Source: Weeksellaceae bacterium | GTDB taxonomy: Bacteria; Bacteroidota; Bacteroidia; Flavobacteriales; Weeksellaceae | Assembly: GCA_022013695.1 (NCBI GenBank) | Contig: JAKLPS010000020.1 | Span: forward strand, 1-64,000 | Length of the DNA stretch: 64,000 nt | Direction of reading: 5' to 3' | Shown here: piece by piece, positions 54,863-62,518 of the stretch | Layout of the letters: each line of letters begins with the position of its first letter | Numbering within the stretch: the stretch's first letter is position 1 | Notes under the pieces: generated by a model | Told to the model about the DNA's origin: nothing | Database searches by the model: none | What the model saw: only the letters and a program-made list of their open reading frames with translations | Translations under genes and position numbers: made by a program

Positions 54863-55831
54863 ATGAAAAATTTCACTTCGGTTTACGATATAAATCATTT
54901 GCAGGACCTCATTGCAAAAGCCTTAAAAATAAAGAAAAATCCATTAGGAAATCCGACTAAAGGCAATGGAAAAACGATTGGTTTGGTGTTCCTCAATTCC
55001 AGCTTGCGAACCAGATTGAGTTCTCAAATTGCCGCTCAAAATTTAGGATTAAATGTCCTAACGCTCAACGCACCACAAGAAGCCTGGAATCTAGAATTTG
55101 CAGACGGAACGGTGATGAACGGCGATACCGTAGAACATATCAAAGACGCCATCGAGGTTCTGAATCAGTATTGCGATATCATTGCCGTAAGATGTTTCGC
55201 CGGACTGAAAAGTAAAGAAGACGATGTGAAGGAAAGCATCTTGAGCCAGTTTTTGAAACACACCAAAGTTCCCGTTATTTCTTTGGAATCTGCGACGCGT
55301 CATCCGTTGCAAAGTCTGGCAGATTGCCTCACAATCACAGAAAATTGGCCTTTCGACAAGTTCGGAATTAACAGAAAACCTAAAGTCGTTTTGACTTGGG
55401 CGCCGCACATCAAACCGATTGCGCAAGCTGTTGGGAACTCGTTTGCAGAATGGATGCAACAAATGGACGTCGATTTTTTGATTGCAAATCCAGAAGCTTA
55501 CGATTTGGATAAAAATTTCACAAAAGACACAAAAGTAGTTCATAATCAGGACGAGGCGTTGAAAAATGCCGATTTCGTTTATGTGAAGAACTGGTCGTCT
55601 TTTGAGGATTATGCCGCGATGCCGAAAGTTGAAGAAAACTGGATGTTGACCACCGAAAAATTAAAATCGACCAACAATGCAAAGGTGATGCATTGCCTTC
55701 CTGTACGTAGAAATCTGGAATTGAGCGATGAAGTGATCGATGGCGAAAACTCAATCATCTATCAGCAGGCGAAAAACAGAATCTTCTCTGCACAAGCGGT
55801 TTTTTCTGAAATCTTAGATGAATTAAAATAA
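54863..55831 (+). CDS. N-succinylornithine/N-acetylornithine carbamoyltransferase (ArgF')
   Basis: ArgF' carbamoylates an N-acylated ornithine instead of free ornithine. The 322-residue protein has the carbamoyl-phosphate motif as NSSLRTRLSSQ, WAPHIKPIAQAVGNSF, and MHCLPVRRNLELSDEVID, all ArgF'-type. The specificity position after VMNGDT is Val90 (DTVEHI). The acetyl enzyme of Xanthomonas has Glu and the succinyl enzyme of Bacteroides has Pro at the equivalent place, so a non-Glu residue favours N-succinylornithine. The substrate is an inference. The order with argD and argB fits an all-N-acyl pathway. Confidence 0.9.
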   Translation: MKNFTSVYDINHLQDLIAKALKIKKNPLGNPTKGNGKTIGLVFLNSSLRTRLSSQIAAQNLGLNVLTLNAPQEAWNLEFADGTVMNGDTVEHIKDAIEVLNQYCDIIAVRCFAGLKSKEDDVKESILSQFLKHTKVPVISLESATRHPLQSLADCLTITENWPFDKFGINRKPKVVLTWAPHIKPIAQAVGNSFAEWMQQMDVDFLIANPEAYDLDKNFTKDTKVVHNQDEALKNADFVYVKNWSSFEDYAAMPKVEENWMLTTEKLKSTNNAKVMHCLPVRRNLELSDEVIDGENSIIYQQAKNRIFSAQAVFSEILDELK

Positions 55832-55841
55832 AAGCAGGATT

Positions 55842-55930
55842 TAATCTTTGCTGAGCGTAAGCACCTTTGCGAACCTTAAAATATTTTCAATAATAGATAA
55901 AAAATCTTAGCGCACTTTGCGTTCAAAACA
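55842..55930 (+). repeat. CTTTGCG repeat (full copy D) before argB
   Basis: A full 88-base copy: TAATCTTTGCTGAG, CACCTTTGCGAACC, TTAAAATATTTTCAATAA, then CTTAGCGCACTTTGCG and TTCAAAAC. It ends 2 bases before the argB start codon. Confidence 0.8.
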
Positions 55931-55932
55931 AA

Positions 55933-56724
55933 ATGCTAAAACTAAAAATCATAAAAATCGGAGGCTCATTAATCGATGACGAAAAAGCATTGAACGTTTT
56001 TCTTCAGCAATTTTCAAACATTCAGGGGGCTAAAATTTTGATTCACGGTGGCGGAAAATTAGCCAGTAAGCTGGCCGAAAAACTGGATGTCCCGCAACAA
56101 ATGATAGAGGGCAGAAGGATTACCGACAAAGCCACTTTGGATATAGTGACAATGGTTTACGCTGGAAATATTAACAAAAATCTGGTGGCAAGACTGCAGA
56201 GTTTTGGTTGCAATGCGATGGGATTTTCCGGAGCCGATGGCAATTTAATTCAAGCGGAAAAAAGACAACATCCAAGCATCGATTTTGGATTTGTTGGCGA
56301 TATTACTGAAAAAAGTATCAATAAGGAATTGATGGTCAATATGATGAATCTGGGTTTGGTTCCGGTGTTTTCTGCAATAACCCACGATAAAAAAGGAAAT
56401 CTGCTAAACACCAATGCCGACACGATTGCCGGAACGATTGCGATGGCTTTATCAAAGATATTTGAGACCGAATTGCTGTTCTGCTTCGATAAAAATGGGG
56501 TTTTGGAAACTATAGACGATGAAGATTCAAATCTTAAAACCATCAATAAAAAAGAATTTTCCAAGCTTAAAAATGAGGAAAAACTTAGCAAAGGAATCCT
56601 TCCGAAACTCGAAAATGCTTTCCAAGCCAAAGAAAATGGCGTTCAGAAAGTAGTTCTCATCAATGAAAAAAAACTGTCAGACCAAATCAAGAAAGGAAAT
56701 GAAGGAACTGAAATCTGTCTTTAG
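55933..56724 (+). CDS. argB: N-acetylglutamate kinase (N-acylglutamate kinase)
   Basis: ArgB phosphorylates N-acylglutamate. The 263-residue amino-acid-kinase protein has IIKIGGSLIDDEKAL, ILIHGGGKLASKLAEKL, GRRITDKATLDIV, AMGFSGADGNLI, and NTNADTIAGTIAMALS. Its last 26 bases overlap argE, so translation is coupled. It uses the same N-acyl form as argC, argD and argF'. Whether it is feedback-inhibited by arginine cannot be told; the N-terminal helix typical of the arginine-sensitive form is absent. Confidence 0.95.
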   Translation: MLKLKIIKIGGSLIDDEKALNVFLQQFSNIQGAKILIHGGGKLASKLAEKLDVPQQMIEGRRITDKATLDIVTMVYAGNINKNLVARLQSFGCNAMGFSGADGNLIQAEKRQHPSIDFGFVGDITEKSINKELMVNMMNLGLVPVFSAITHDKKGNLLNTNADTIAGTIAMALSKIFETELLFCFDKNGVLETIDDEDSNLKTINKKEFSKLKNEEKLSKGILPKLENAFQAKENGVQKVVLINEKKLSDQIKKGNEGTEICL

Positions 56725-57781
56725 CAGAGAGGAATTGACGGAAAACGCCGTCAAATTGTTGAAAAAAATCATTGCAACCCCATCTATGAGTCGCGATGAA
56801 TACAACGTTTCGCTCATTATTGAAGGCTTTTTCACTGAAAATCAACTGAAGGTGAACCGATTCAAAAATAACATTTGGGCCGCCAACAAATATTTTGATC
56901 CTGCCAAACCATCGATTCTTCTCAATACGCATCACGACACGGTAAAACCTAACAAAGCTTACACTTTGGACCCTTTTATTCCGGTCGAAAAAGATGGAAA
57001 AATATTTGGTTTGGGAAGCAACGATGCAGGCGCCTCTTTGGTGGCGATGGCGCAGACTTTTCTTTATTTTTATGAAGCGCAAGACTTGTCGCATAATCTC
57101 GTCATTGCTTTGACGGCGGAGGAAGAAATCTCAGGTTTTGACGGCATCGAAGCCTTGTTTCCGCAACTTCCAAACGTAGAATTAGCCATCGTGGGCGAAC
57201 CGACCAAAATGAATTTGGCCATCGCTGAAAAAGGTTTGCTCGTCATCGATGGTGAAATGTTGGGAACGCCTTCTCACGCCGCGCATCCGAATGATGATAA
57301 TGCGATTGTGAAATGTATGCTAGACTTGCAAAATATCCTCGATTTCAAATTTCCAAAAGTTTCGGAATATTTGGGAGAAGTGAAAACCACGTTGTCCGTA
57401 ATCAACGCTGGAACGCAGCACAACGTGGTTCCGGAAAAATGTAATTTCACCCTGGACGTTCGGGTAACAGACGAATACACGAATCGGGAAGTTTTCGAAA
57501 TCATCCAATCGCAGATGAAATCGAAGCTGACGCCGCGGTCATTCCGCCTCAATTCCTCAAAAATCGACCTAAATCATACATTGGTTCAGGCTGGTTTGGC
57601 GTTGGGCAGGACAACTTACGGTTCGCCGACATCCTCGGATCAAGCGATTATTCCGTGCACATCGGTCAAGTTGGGGCCTGGCGACAGCTTACGTTCGCAC
57701 ACCGCTGACGAATTTGTCGGGATCAGCGAAATCCGCGAAGGCATCGATGTTTATATTAAAATATTAGAAAAAATATTATAA
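56699..57781 (+). CDS. argE: N-acetylornithine/N-succinylcitrulline deacylase (M20 family)
   Basis: This 360-residue M20 metallopeptidase removes the acyl group at the end of the pathway; in the ArgF' route the substrate is N-acylcitrulline. The ATG at 56699 (MKELKSVFSREEL) is chosen; an in-frame start 12 codons earlier overlaps argB further. Zinc and catalytic regions are LLNTHHDTVKPN, GLGSNDAGASLVAM, ALTAEEEISGFDGI (catalytic Glu) and GEPTKMNLAIAEKG. The dimerisation domain spans about 175-280. It overlaps argB by 26 bases and is followed by a repeat before argH. Confidence 0.92.
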   Translation: MKELKSVFSREELTENAVKLLKKIIATPSMSRDEYNVSLIIEGFFTENQLKVNRFKNNIWAANKYFDPAKPSILLNTHHDTVKPNKAYTLDPFIPVEKDGKIFGLGSNDAGASLVAMAQTFLYFYEAQDLSHNLVIALTAEEEISGFDGIEALFPQLPNVELAIVGEPTKMNLAIAEKGLLVIDGEMLGTPSHAAHPNDDNAIVKCMLDLQNILDFKFPKVSEYLGEVKTTLSVINAGTQHNVVPEKCNFTLDVRVTDEYTNREVFEIIQSQMKSKLTPRSFRLNSSKIDLNHTLVQAGLALGRTTYGSPTSSDQAIIPCTSVKLGPGDSLRSHTADEFVGISEIREGIDVYIKILEKIL

Positions 57782-57849
57782 TACTTTAAGGATTTGGGCA
57801 GTTTTATCCGCCTTCCGTTCCCAAGCCTAACAAACAGCTTTAAGATAGC

Positions 57850-57938
57850 TTCCTCGCTGAGCACCAGCGCCTTTGCGAACCTTAAAAATATTTTCAATAA
57901 AAGCAAAAAAAATCTTAGCGCACCTTGCGTTCAAATAT
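57850..57938 (+). repeat. CTTTGCG repeat (full copy E) before argH
   Basis: A full copy: CTCGCTGAGCACCAGCGC, CTTTGCGAACCTTAAAA, TATTTTCAATAA, then CTTAGCGCACCTTGCG and TTCAAAT. It ends 6 bases before the argH start codon. The last part lies in a longer open frame of argH, which is therefore unlikely to be the true N-terminus. Confidence 0.8.
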
Positions 57939-57944
57939 TACAAA

Positions 57945-59249
57945 ATGAAAAAAATCTGGCAAAAAGACAATTCAACAACCAATGATTTGGTTACAAAATT
58001 CACCGTCGGAAAAGACCTGGATTTTGACGACAGATTAGCAAAATATGATGTGGTGGGTTCTATCGCGCACGCAAAAATGCTGGCGGAAGTTGGATTGATC
58101 CGTCTTGATGAAGAGCAGGCAATCGTGGCAGTTTTGGAAGAAATTCTATCAGAAATCGATAAAGAAAGTTTCGAAATCGATAAAACTGCAGAAGACATCC
58201 ATTCTCAAATCGAAAATATCCTCATCGAAAAATTGGGCGAAACCGGAAAGAAAATCCACACGGCAAGATCCAGAAACGACCAGGTTTTGACCGATATAAA
58301 ACTTTATCTAATTGATGAAATCCGAGAAATCACGGAACTCACCGATTCCTTTTTTCAGATATTAAAGGACAAAGCCAACCTTCATAAAGAGGTATTGGTG
58401 CCTGGATACACGCATTTTCAGATTGCGATGCCGTCGTCTTTCGGCTTGTGGTTTGGAGCGTATGCAGAATCTCTGGTTGACGATTTGGAATTGCTGTTTG
58501 CGACTAAGAATATTATTAATAAAAATCCCCTCGGTTCGGCCGCCGGCTATGGATCATCTTTCCCGATTGACAGAGAAAGTACGTCGTACAAACTCGGCTT
58601 CAGAACCCTGAATTACAACGCAGTTTATGCGCAAATGACGCGTGGTAAATCGGAAAAATTACTGGCCAGTTCGTTGTCGGTTTTAGCAGGAACTCTAAGC
58701 AAATTTTCTTATGATGTTTGTCTTTATTTAAGCCAAAACTATGATTTCATCAGCTTTCCTAAAGAATTTACGACAGGAAGTAGCATTATGCCACACAAGA
58801 AAAATCCGGATATTTTCGAGTTGGTTAGAGCAAGATGCAACCGGATTCAGGCTTTGCCAAACGAGTTGATTTTGGTAACGAATAATCTTCCGTCGGGCTA
58901 TCACAGAGATTTACAAATGACAAAAGAAATCCTTTTTCCAGCCATCGATTCTTTGAAAGAATGTCTGGAAATCCTGATTTATACACTTCCGAATATCGAA
59001 GTGAAAGAAAATATTCTCGACGACGAAAAGTATAAGTACATTTTCAGCGTCGAGAAAATCAATGAAGAAGTGCAGAACGGGAAATCATTCCGGGAGGCCT
59101 ATGTGCAAGTCGGTCAGGAAATAGAAAATGGGGTATTTGAGTATGATTACAAAGAACTCACTCACACCCATCAAGGCAGTTTGGGAAACCTTTGCCTCGA
59201 CGAAATCGAATATCAATTCAATAAAGTGAGAGATAAATTGTTGGGTTAA
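57945..59249 (+). CDS. argH: Argininosuccinate lyase
   Basis: ArgH cleaves argininosuccinate to arginine and fumarate. The start at 57945 (MKKIWQKDNSTTND) gives 434 residues; the frame extends 24 codons left, but these come from the repeat element. Landmarks are TAEDIHSQIENIL, KIHTARSRNDQVLTDIKLYL, YTHFQIAMPSSFGLW, and the fumarase/ASL signature GSSIMPHKKNPD near residue 280. It is the last arginine gene before the convergent Lrp-type regulator. Confidence 0.95.
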   Translation: MKKIWQKDNSTTNDLVTKFTVGKDLDFDDRLAKYDVVGSIAHAKMLAEVGLIRLDEEQAIVAVLEEILSEIDKESFEIDKTAEDIHSQIENILIEKLGETGKKIHTARSRNDQVLTDIKLYLIDEIREITELTDSFFQILKDKANLHKEVLVPGYTHFQIAMPSSFGLWFGAYAESLVDDLELLFATKNIINKNPLGSAAGYGSSFPIDRESTSYKLGFRTLNYNAVYAQMTRGKSEKLLASSLSVLAGTLSKFSYDVCLYLSQNYDFISFPKEFTTGSSIMPHKKNPDIFELVRARCNRIQALPNELILVTNNLPSGYHRDLQMTKEILFPAIDSLKECLEILIYTLPNIEVKENILDDEKYKYIFSVEKINEEVQNGKSFREAYVQVGQEIENGVFEYDYKELTHTHQGSLGNLCLDEIEYQFNKVRDKLLG

Positions 59250-59279
59250 AATCACTTCCTTTAGGGTCGGTAAATGATT

Positions 59280-59741
59280 TTAATCTAATTTAAACTTAGT
59301 CGTCTTTTTAACTTCAGCCAAAACGATAGAACTGTGATATTGCCCGATGTGTGGGCTGTTTGAGATCACATTGACGGCAAAATGGTTATAGGAATTAATA
59401 TCTGTTGCCAGGATTTTTAGCTGATAGTCATATTCACCAGAAAGGCTGATGATTTCCTGCACTTCATCATATTTTGAGATATAATTTTCAAAATCTTTTA
59501 ATGTGGTTTGAGATTGCTCTTTGAGCCGCACGTTGCAATAGACCACGATGTTGATTCCGAGTTTTTCTCGGTTGAGGAGCGCAACATATTTCTCTACAAC
59601 GCCATTTTTTTCAAGATTTTTGATGCGCTCATAAGTCGGCGTGAAAGTAAGACCGATTTTTTCGGAGATTTCCTTCACAGAGAGCGTAGAATCGTCCTGA
59701 AGAAGGGAAAGTATCAATTTGTCTTTTTTGTCCAAACTCAT
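59280..59741 (-). CDS. Lrp/AsnC-family transcriptional regulator
   Basis: This 153-residue protein has an N-terminal HTH (LILSLLQDDSTLSVKEISEKIGLTFTPTYERI in sections, residues 9-40). A RAM effector domain (about 70-153) follows, with VVYCNVRLKEQSQ and VQEIISLSGEYDYQLKIL typical of the AsnC fold. It is convergent with argH and its start is divergent from pyrB with 254 bases between. It may sense an amino acid and control neighbouring genes, but no target is shown. An inverted repeat TTAAAATCA/TGATTTTAA (59247-59284) spans the argH-lrp junction and may be a weak two-way terminator. Confidence 0.92.
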   Translation of the reverse strand: MSLDKKDKLILSLLQDDSTLSVKEISEKIGLTFTPTYERIKNLEKNGVVEKYVALLNREKLGINIVVYCNVRLKEQSQTTLKDFENYISKYDEVQEIISLSGEYDYQLKILATDINSYNHFAVNVISNSPHIGQYHSSIVLAEVKKTTKFKLD

Positions 59742-59860
59742 AGTAAGATCATTCTTTCAAATGTAAAGAAAATATTTGATTGACAAAATTATACACGCAG
59801 AAGTTGATTGATTTTACATAAAAAATGATTGATAAGATTTCGTAATCTCAAAAATATTGG

Positions 59861-59868
59861 TACATTTG
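59861..59868 (+). promoter_or_regulatory. -7 box of the pyrB leader promoter
   Basis: TACATTTG fits TAnnTTTG and ends 6 bases before the leader-peptide ATG at 59875. The transcript would start almost at that ATG. There is only a weak TTT, no TTG, at the -33 position. Confidence 0.5.
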
Positions 59869-59874
59869 CAGCTA

Positions 59875-59949
59875 ATGAATCTGGAACAGAATTTAGCGAC
59901 AAAAACATTTGGCAGTCTTGCCGACAACAACAATATTTTTTATATTTAA
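59875..59949 (+). CDS. Putative pyrB leader peptide (24 residues)
   Basis: A short open frame begins MNLEQNLATKTF and ends NNNIFYI before TAA at 59947-59949. The last eight codons pass through a U-rich tract (AATATTTTTTATATTT). The stop codon overlaps the start of a terminator hairpin, and pyrB follows 46 bases later. This is the geometry of the E. coli pyrBI leader, in which ribosome position relative to RNA polymerase at U-rich pauses decides termination. No homologue is known to me, so expression is inferred. Confidence 0.5.
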   Translation: MNLEQNLATKTFGSLADNNNIFYI

Positions 59950-59976
59950 CGAAGTCTTTTAGGCTTCGTTTTTTTT
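59948..59976 (+). terminator. Attenuator hairpin before pyrB
   Basis: AACGAAG (59948-59954) pairs with CTTCGTT (59964-59970). The stem can extend by T-G and C-G pairs around a TTTTA loop, giving nine pairs, followed by eight T. The next plus-strand gene upstream (argH) ended about 700 bases earlier, so this terminator most likely regulates pyrB. It ends 19 bases before the pyrB ATG. Confidence 0.75.
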
Positions 59977-59995
59977 ATTAAAAAAAATTTGAGAT

Positions 59996-60898
59996 ATGAT
60001 CAAACTTGCCCGCGTTTCTACAGAAAGTGTAGAGAAAATTTTAGAGGAAGCCCAGCAATTTGCAGACGGTAAAGTCAGCAAAATAAAAGGCGATGTTTTC
60101 GCTGCCAATTTGTTTTTTGAGAATAGCACCAGAACCAAAATTAGCTTCGAAGTGGCAGAGAAGAAACTCGGACTTCAAGTGATTGATTTCGAAGCCGATA
60201 AAAGCTCCATCACCAAGGGGGAAACACTCTCAGATACCATAAAAACCTTGGAAGCCATCGGCGTAGAGCTGGCCGTCATCAGGCATCCAGAAAAAAGATA
60301 TTACGATCAGCTTCAGGATGCGAAATTAAGTATCGTCAATGCAGGAGACGGCGTTGGAAGTCACCCAACACAGGCTATTTTGGATGCTTTGACGATCATT
60401 CAGGAATTTGGCAAGATCGAAGGTCTCAACATCGGAATCGTGGGCGATGTCAAGCATAGCCGTGTTGCGAACTCGGCTTCCGGACTTTTCCGGAGATTGG
60501 GCGCCAAAGTCTATTTCTCGGGACCGGAATTCTGGTTTGACGAAGGAATGCTGGTCAACGGAACGTATATGCAGTTCGATAGCCTCGTGAAAGGCGTCGA
60601 TGTTTTGATGTTATTAAGAATCCAACACGAGCGTCACGAGCGGCATTTCAACTTCAAACCCGAAGATTATCTCAAAAAATTCGGTTTGACGAAAGAAAGA
60701 GAAAAGAAAATGAAACCAGGCGCTATCATTATGCATCCAGCACCGATCAATAGAGGTGTTGAGATAGATTCCGATTTGGTAGAATGCGAAAGGTCAAGAA
60801 TCTTCAAACAAATGCAAAACGGCGTTTTTGCAAGAATGGCGATTCTTAAATTTGACCTTGAGAATAAAGGATTCGAGTTTGTCGACTCCCAAAATTAA
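59996..60898 (+). CDS. pyrB: Aspartate carbamoyltransferase catalytic subunit
   Basis: PyrB commits carbamoyl phosphate and aspartate to pyrimidines. The 300-residue protein has the carbamoyl-phosphate loop FFENSTRTKISFEVAEKKLG and the SSITKGETLSDTIKTLE loop. DGVGSHPTQAILDALTI (the HPTQ block), GDVKHSRVANSASGL and MHPAPINRGVEID are all present. No pyrI regulatory subunit or pyrR is adjacent. It is preceded by an attenuator and followed by a terminator at 60908, so it may be controlled as a single gene. Confidence 0.97.
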   Translation: MIKLARVSTESVEKILEEAQQFADGKVSKIKGDVFAANLFFENSTRTKISFEVAEKKLGLQVIDFEADKSSITKGETLSDTIKTLEAIGVELAVIRHPEKRYYDQLQDAKLSIVNAGDGVGSHPTQAILDALTIIQEFGKIEGLNIGIVGDVKHSRVANSASGLFRRLGAKVYFSGPEFWFDEGMLVNGTYMQFDSLVKGVDVLMLLRIQHERHERHFNFKPEDYLKKFGLTKEREKKMKPGAIIMHPAPINRGVEIDSDLVECERSRIFKQMQNGVFARMAILKFDLENKGFEFVDSQN

Positions 60899-60907
60899 AA
60901 ATTAATT

Positions 60908-60932
60908 CACGCTTTTCGGGCGTGTTTTTTTT
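60908..60932 (+). terminator. Terminator between pyrB and carA
   Basis: CACGC (60908-60912) pairs with GCGTG (60920-60924) around TTTTCGG, followed by eight T. It starts 10 bases past the pyrB stop. Confidence 0.8.
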
Positions 60933-60967
60933 GAGTAAAAATTGAAAAAATAGAAGGAAGACAGAAG

Positions 60968-60999
60968 ACTTCCAACATCCATTTTCAAACTTCCAACAT
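60968..60999. repeat. 21-base-spaced direct repeat before carA
   Basis: ACTTCCAACAT occurs at 60968-60978 and 60989-60999, exactly 21 bases (3 x 7) apart. In a 7-base register the units CCAACAT, CCATTTT and CCAACAT share a leading CCA, so this may be another degenerate heptameric repeat. It ends 11 bases before the carA ATG. Confidence 0.5.
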
Positions 61000-61010
61000 A
61001 AAAAGTAAAA

Positions 61011-62093
61011 ATGAAAAAGAAAGTAATATTAGAATCTGGAGAAGTATTCGATGGGATAGGATTTGGCGCAGAACAGGATACTGCCGGCGAAGTGGTTTTC
61101 AACACAGGGATGACGGGTTATCAGGAACTGATTTCTGACCCAAGCTATTGCGGACAAATCGTTTGTATGACCTATCCTTTGATCGGAAATTACGGAATCA
61201 ACAGAGACGATTACGAAAGCATTGAACCGGCAATCAAAGGTTTAATCGTCAAAGAATTGTGCGATTTGCCTTCCAATTTCCGAACTCAAATGACTTTGGA
61301 CGAGTTTTTCATCAAGAAAAATCTATCCGGAATTTCAGGCATTGACACCAGAAGATTGACCAGAATTCTTCGTAACAAAGGTGTTGTAAAAGGAAAAATA
61401 GTAAATGCTGAAACGGACGAGAATTCAGTTGTTGAAGAATTGAAAGTGATTAATTTCCCAACAAATCAAGTAGAACAGGTTTCCACAAAAACAGCTTACG
61501 CAAGTCCAGGAAGAGGCTTCAAAGTGGTGCTGGTAGATTTCGGTTCCAAATTAGGAATCATCCGTGAATTGTCTCAAAGAAATTGCGACATCATCGTGGT
61601 TTCTCAGGATACAACAGCAGAAGAGATTTTATTGATGGACCCAGACGGAATAATGCTTTCCAACGGTCCCGGCGACCCGGAAGATGTGATAGGTGCTTCA
61701 GAATTGATTAATGGTTTGCTTGGAAAAGTGCCGATTTTTGGAATTTGTTTGGGTCATCAATTGATTGGTCTGGCTTGTGGCGCAAAAACTTACAAACTGA
61801 AATTCGGTCACAGAGGTGGAAATCATCCGGTTTTGGATTTAGAAAAAAATAAAGTGGCGATCACTTCTCAGAATCACGGTTACGCAATTGATCAGGAATC
61901 TTTGAAAGACACAGACTTAATCGAAACACACATCGCCTTGAACGACAGAACCAACGAAGGTGTGAAACACAAAATCCATCCTTGTTTCTCAGTTCAATAT
62001 CACCCGGAAGCAAGTCCAGGTCCGGAAGATGCGAATTATTTGTTTGATGATTTTATTGAATTAATGTATCAATTTAAGAATGTAACAGTCTAA
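61011..62093 (+). CDS. carA: Carbamoyl-phosphate synthase small subunit
   Basis: CarA hydrolyses glutamine and passes ammonia to CarB. The 360-residue protein has the N-terminal VILESGEVFDGIGFGAE and FNTGMTGYQELISDPSYCGQIV (in parts). The class I amidotransferase triad includes the nucleophile Cys in FGICLGHQLIGLA, with the His and Glu in QYHPEASPGPED. Residues 1-140 are the CarA-specific domain. The product feeds both pyrB and ArgF' nearby. carB is separated from it by the four-helix-bundle gene. Confidence 0.97.
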   Translation: MKKKVILESGEVFDGIGFGAEQDTAGEVVFNTGMTGYQELISDPSYCGQIVCMTYPLIGNYGINRDDYESIEPAIKGLIVKELCDLPSNFRTQMTLDEFFIKKNLSGISGIDTRRLTRILRNKGVVKGKIVNAETDENSVVEELKVINFPTNQVEQVSTKTAYASPGRGFKVVLVDFGSKLGIIRELSQRNCDIIVVSQDTTAEEILLMDPDGIMLSNGPGDPEDVIGASELINGLLGKVPIFGICLGHQLIGLACGAKTYKLKFGHRGGNHPVLDLEKNKVAITSQNHGYAIDQESLKDTDLIETHIALNDRTNEGVKHKIHPCFSVQYHPEASPGPEDANYLFDDFIELMYQFKNVTV

Positions 62094-62112
62094 CAATTCA
62101 TCAAATAATCCA

Positions 62113-62475
62113 ATGATAAATTTTGAGAATAATCCTTTAATCACAAAAACAGTAAAATTTTCATTAGATATTATTGATTATTGTGAACTTTTGGAAGAGA
62201 AAAAGAAATACGTGATTGCCAAACAATTGTTACGTTCAGGAACTAGTATTGGTGCTAATTCATTTGAAGCACAAAATCCGCACAGCAAAAAAGATTTTAT
62301 TCATAAAATAAAAATTGCTGCGAAAGAACTTGAAGAAACGAAATATTGGCTGTATCTCTGTAAACATTCTCCTAATTATCCTTTTGATGAAAATTTGGAA
62401 TTACAGATAATAGAAATAGGAAAAATAATTTATAAAATATTAAGTACAAGTCTATCAAAAGAAAACGGCTCGTAA
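62113..62475 (+). CDS. Four-helix-bundle protein (23S rRNA-intervening-sequence family)
   Basis: This 120-residue protein belongs to the S23/four-helix-bundle group first noticed in ribosomal intervening sequences. Typical blocks are [61 protein letters not shown] and a C-terminal [13 protein letters not shown]. It is small, AT-rich and cytoplasmic; function unknown for the family. It lies 19 bases after carA and 43 bases before carB on the same strand, as if inserted into the carAB operon. The carB gap carries an 8-base tandem repeat. Confidence 0.87.
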   Translation: MINFENNPLITKTVKFSLDIIDYCELLEEKKKYVIAKQLLRSGTSIGANSFEAQNPHSKKDFIHKIKIAAKELEETKYWLYLCKHSPNYPFDENLELQIIEIGKIIYKILSTSLSKENGS

Positions 62476-62515
62476 CATTGTTACACTGTTAAATTTATAC
62501 ATTGTTATATTAGTT
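62475..62515. repeat. Octameric tandem repeat before carB
   Basis: Five imperfect 8-base units: ACATTGTT, ACACTGTT, AAATTTAT, ACATTGTT, ATATTAGT. They start at the last base of the four-helix-bundle stop and end 4 bases before the carB ATG. The period is 8, unlike the 7 of the other repeats here. Confidence 0.6.
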
Positions 62516-62518
62516 AAA

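Noticed and set aside
57873-57944. Extension of argH by 24 codons
   Set aside because: The extra codons come from the CTTTGCG repeat, and the family start is at 57945.
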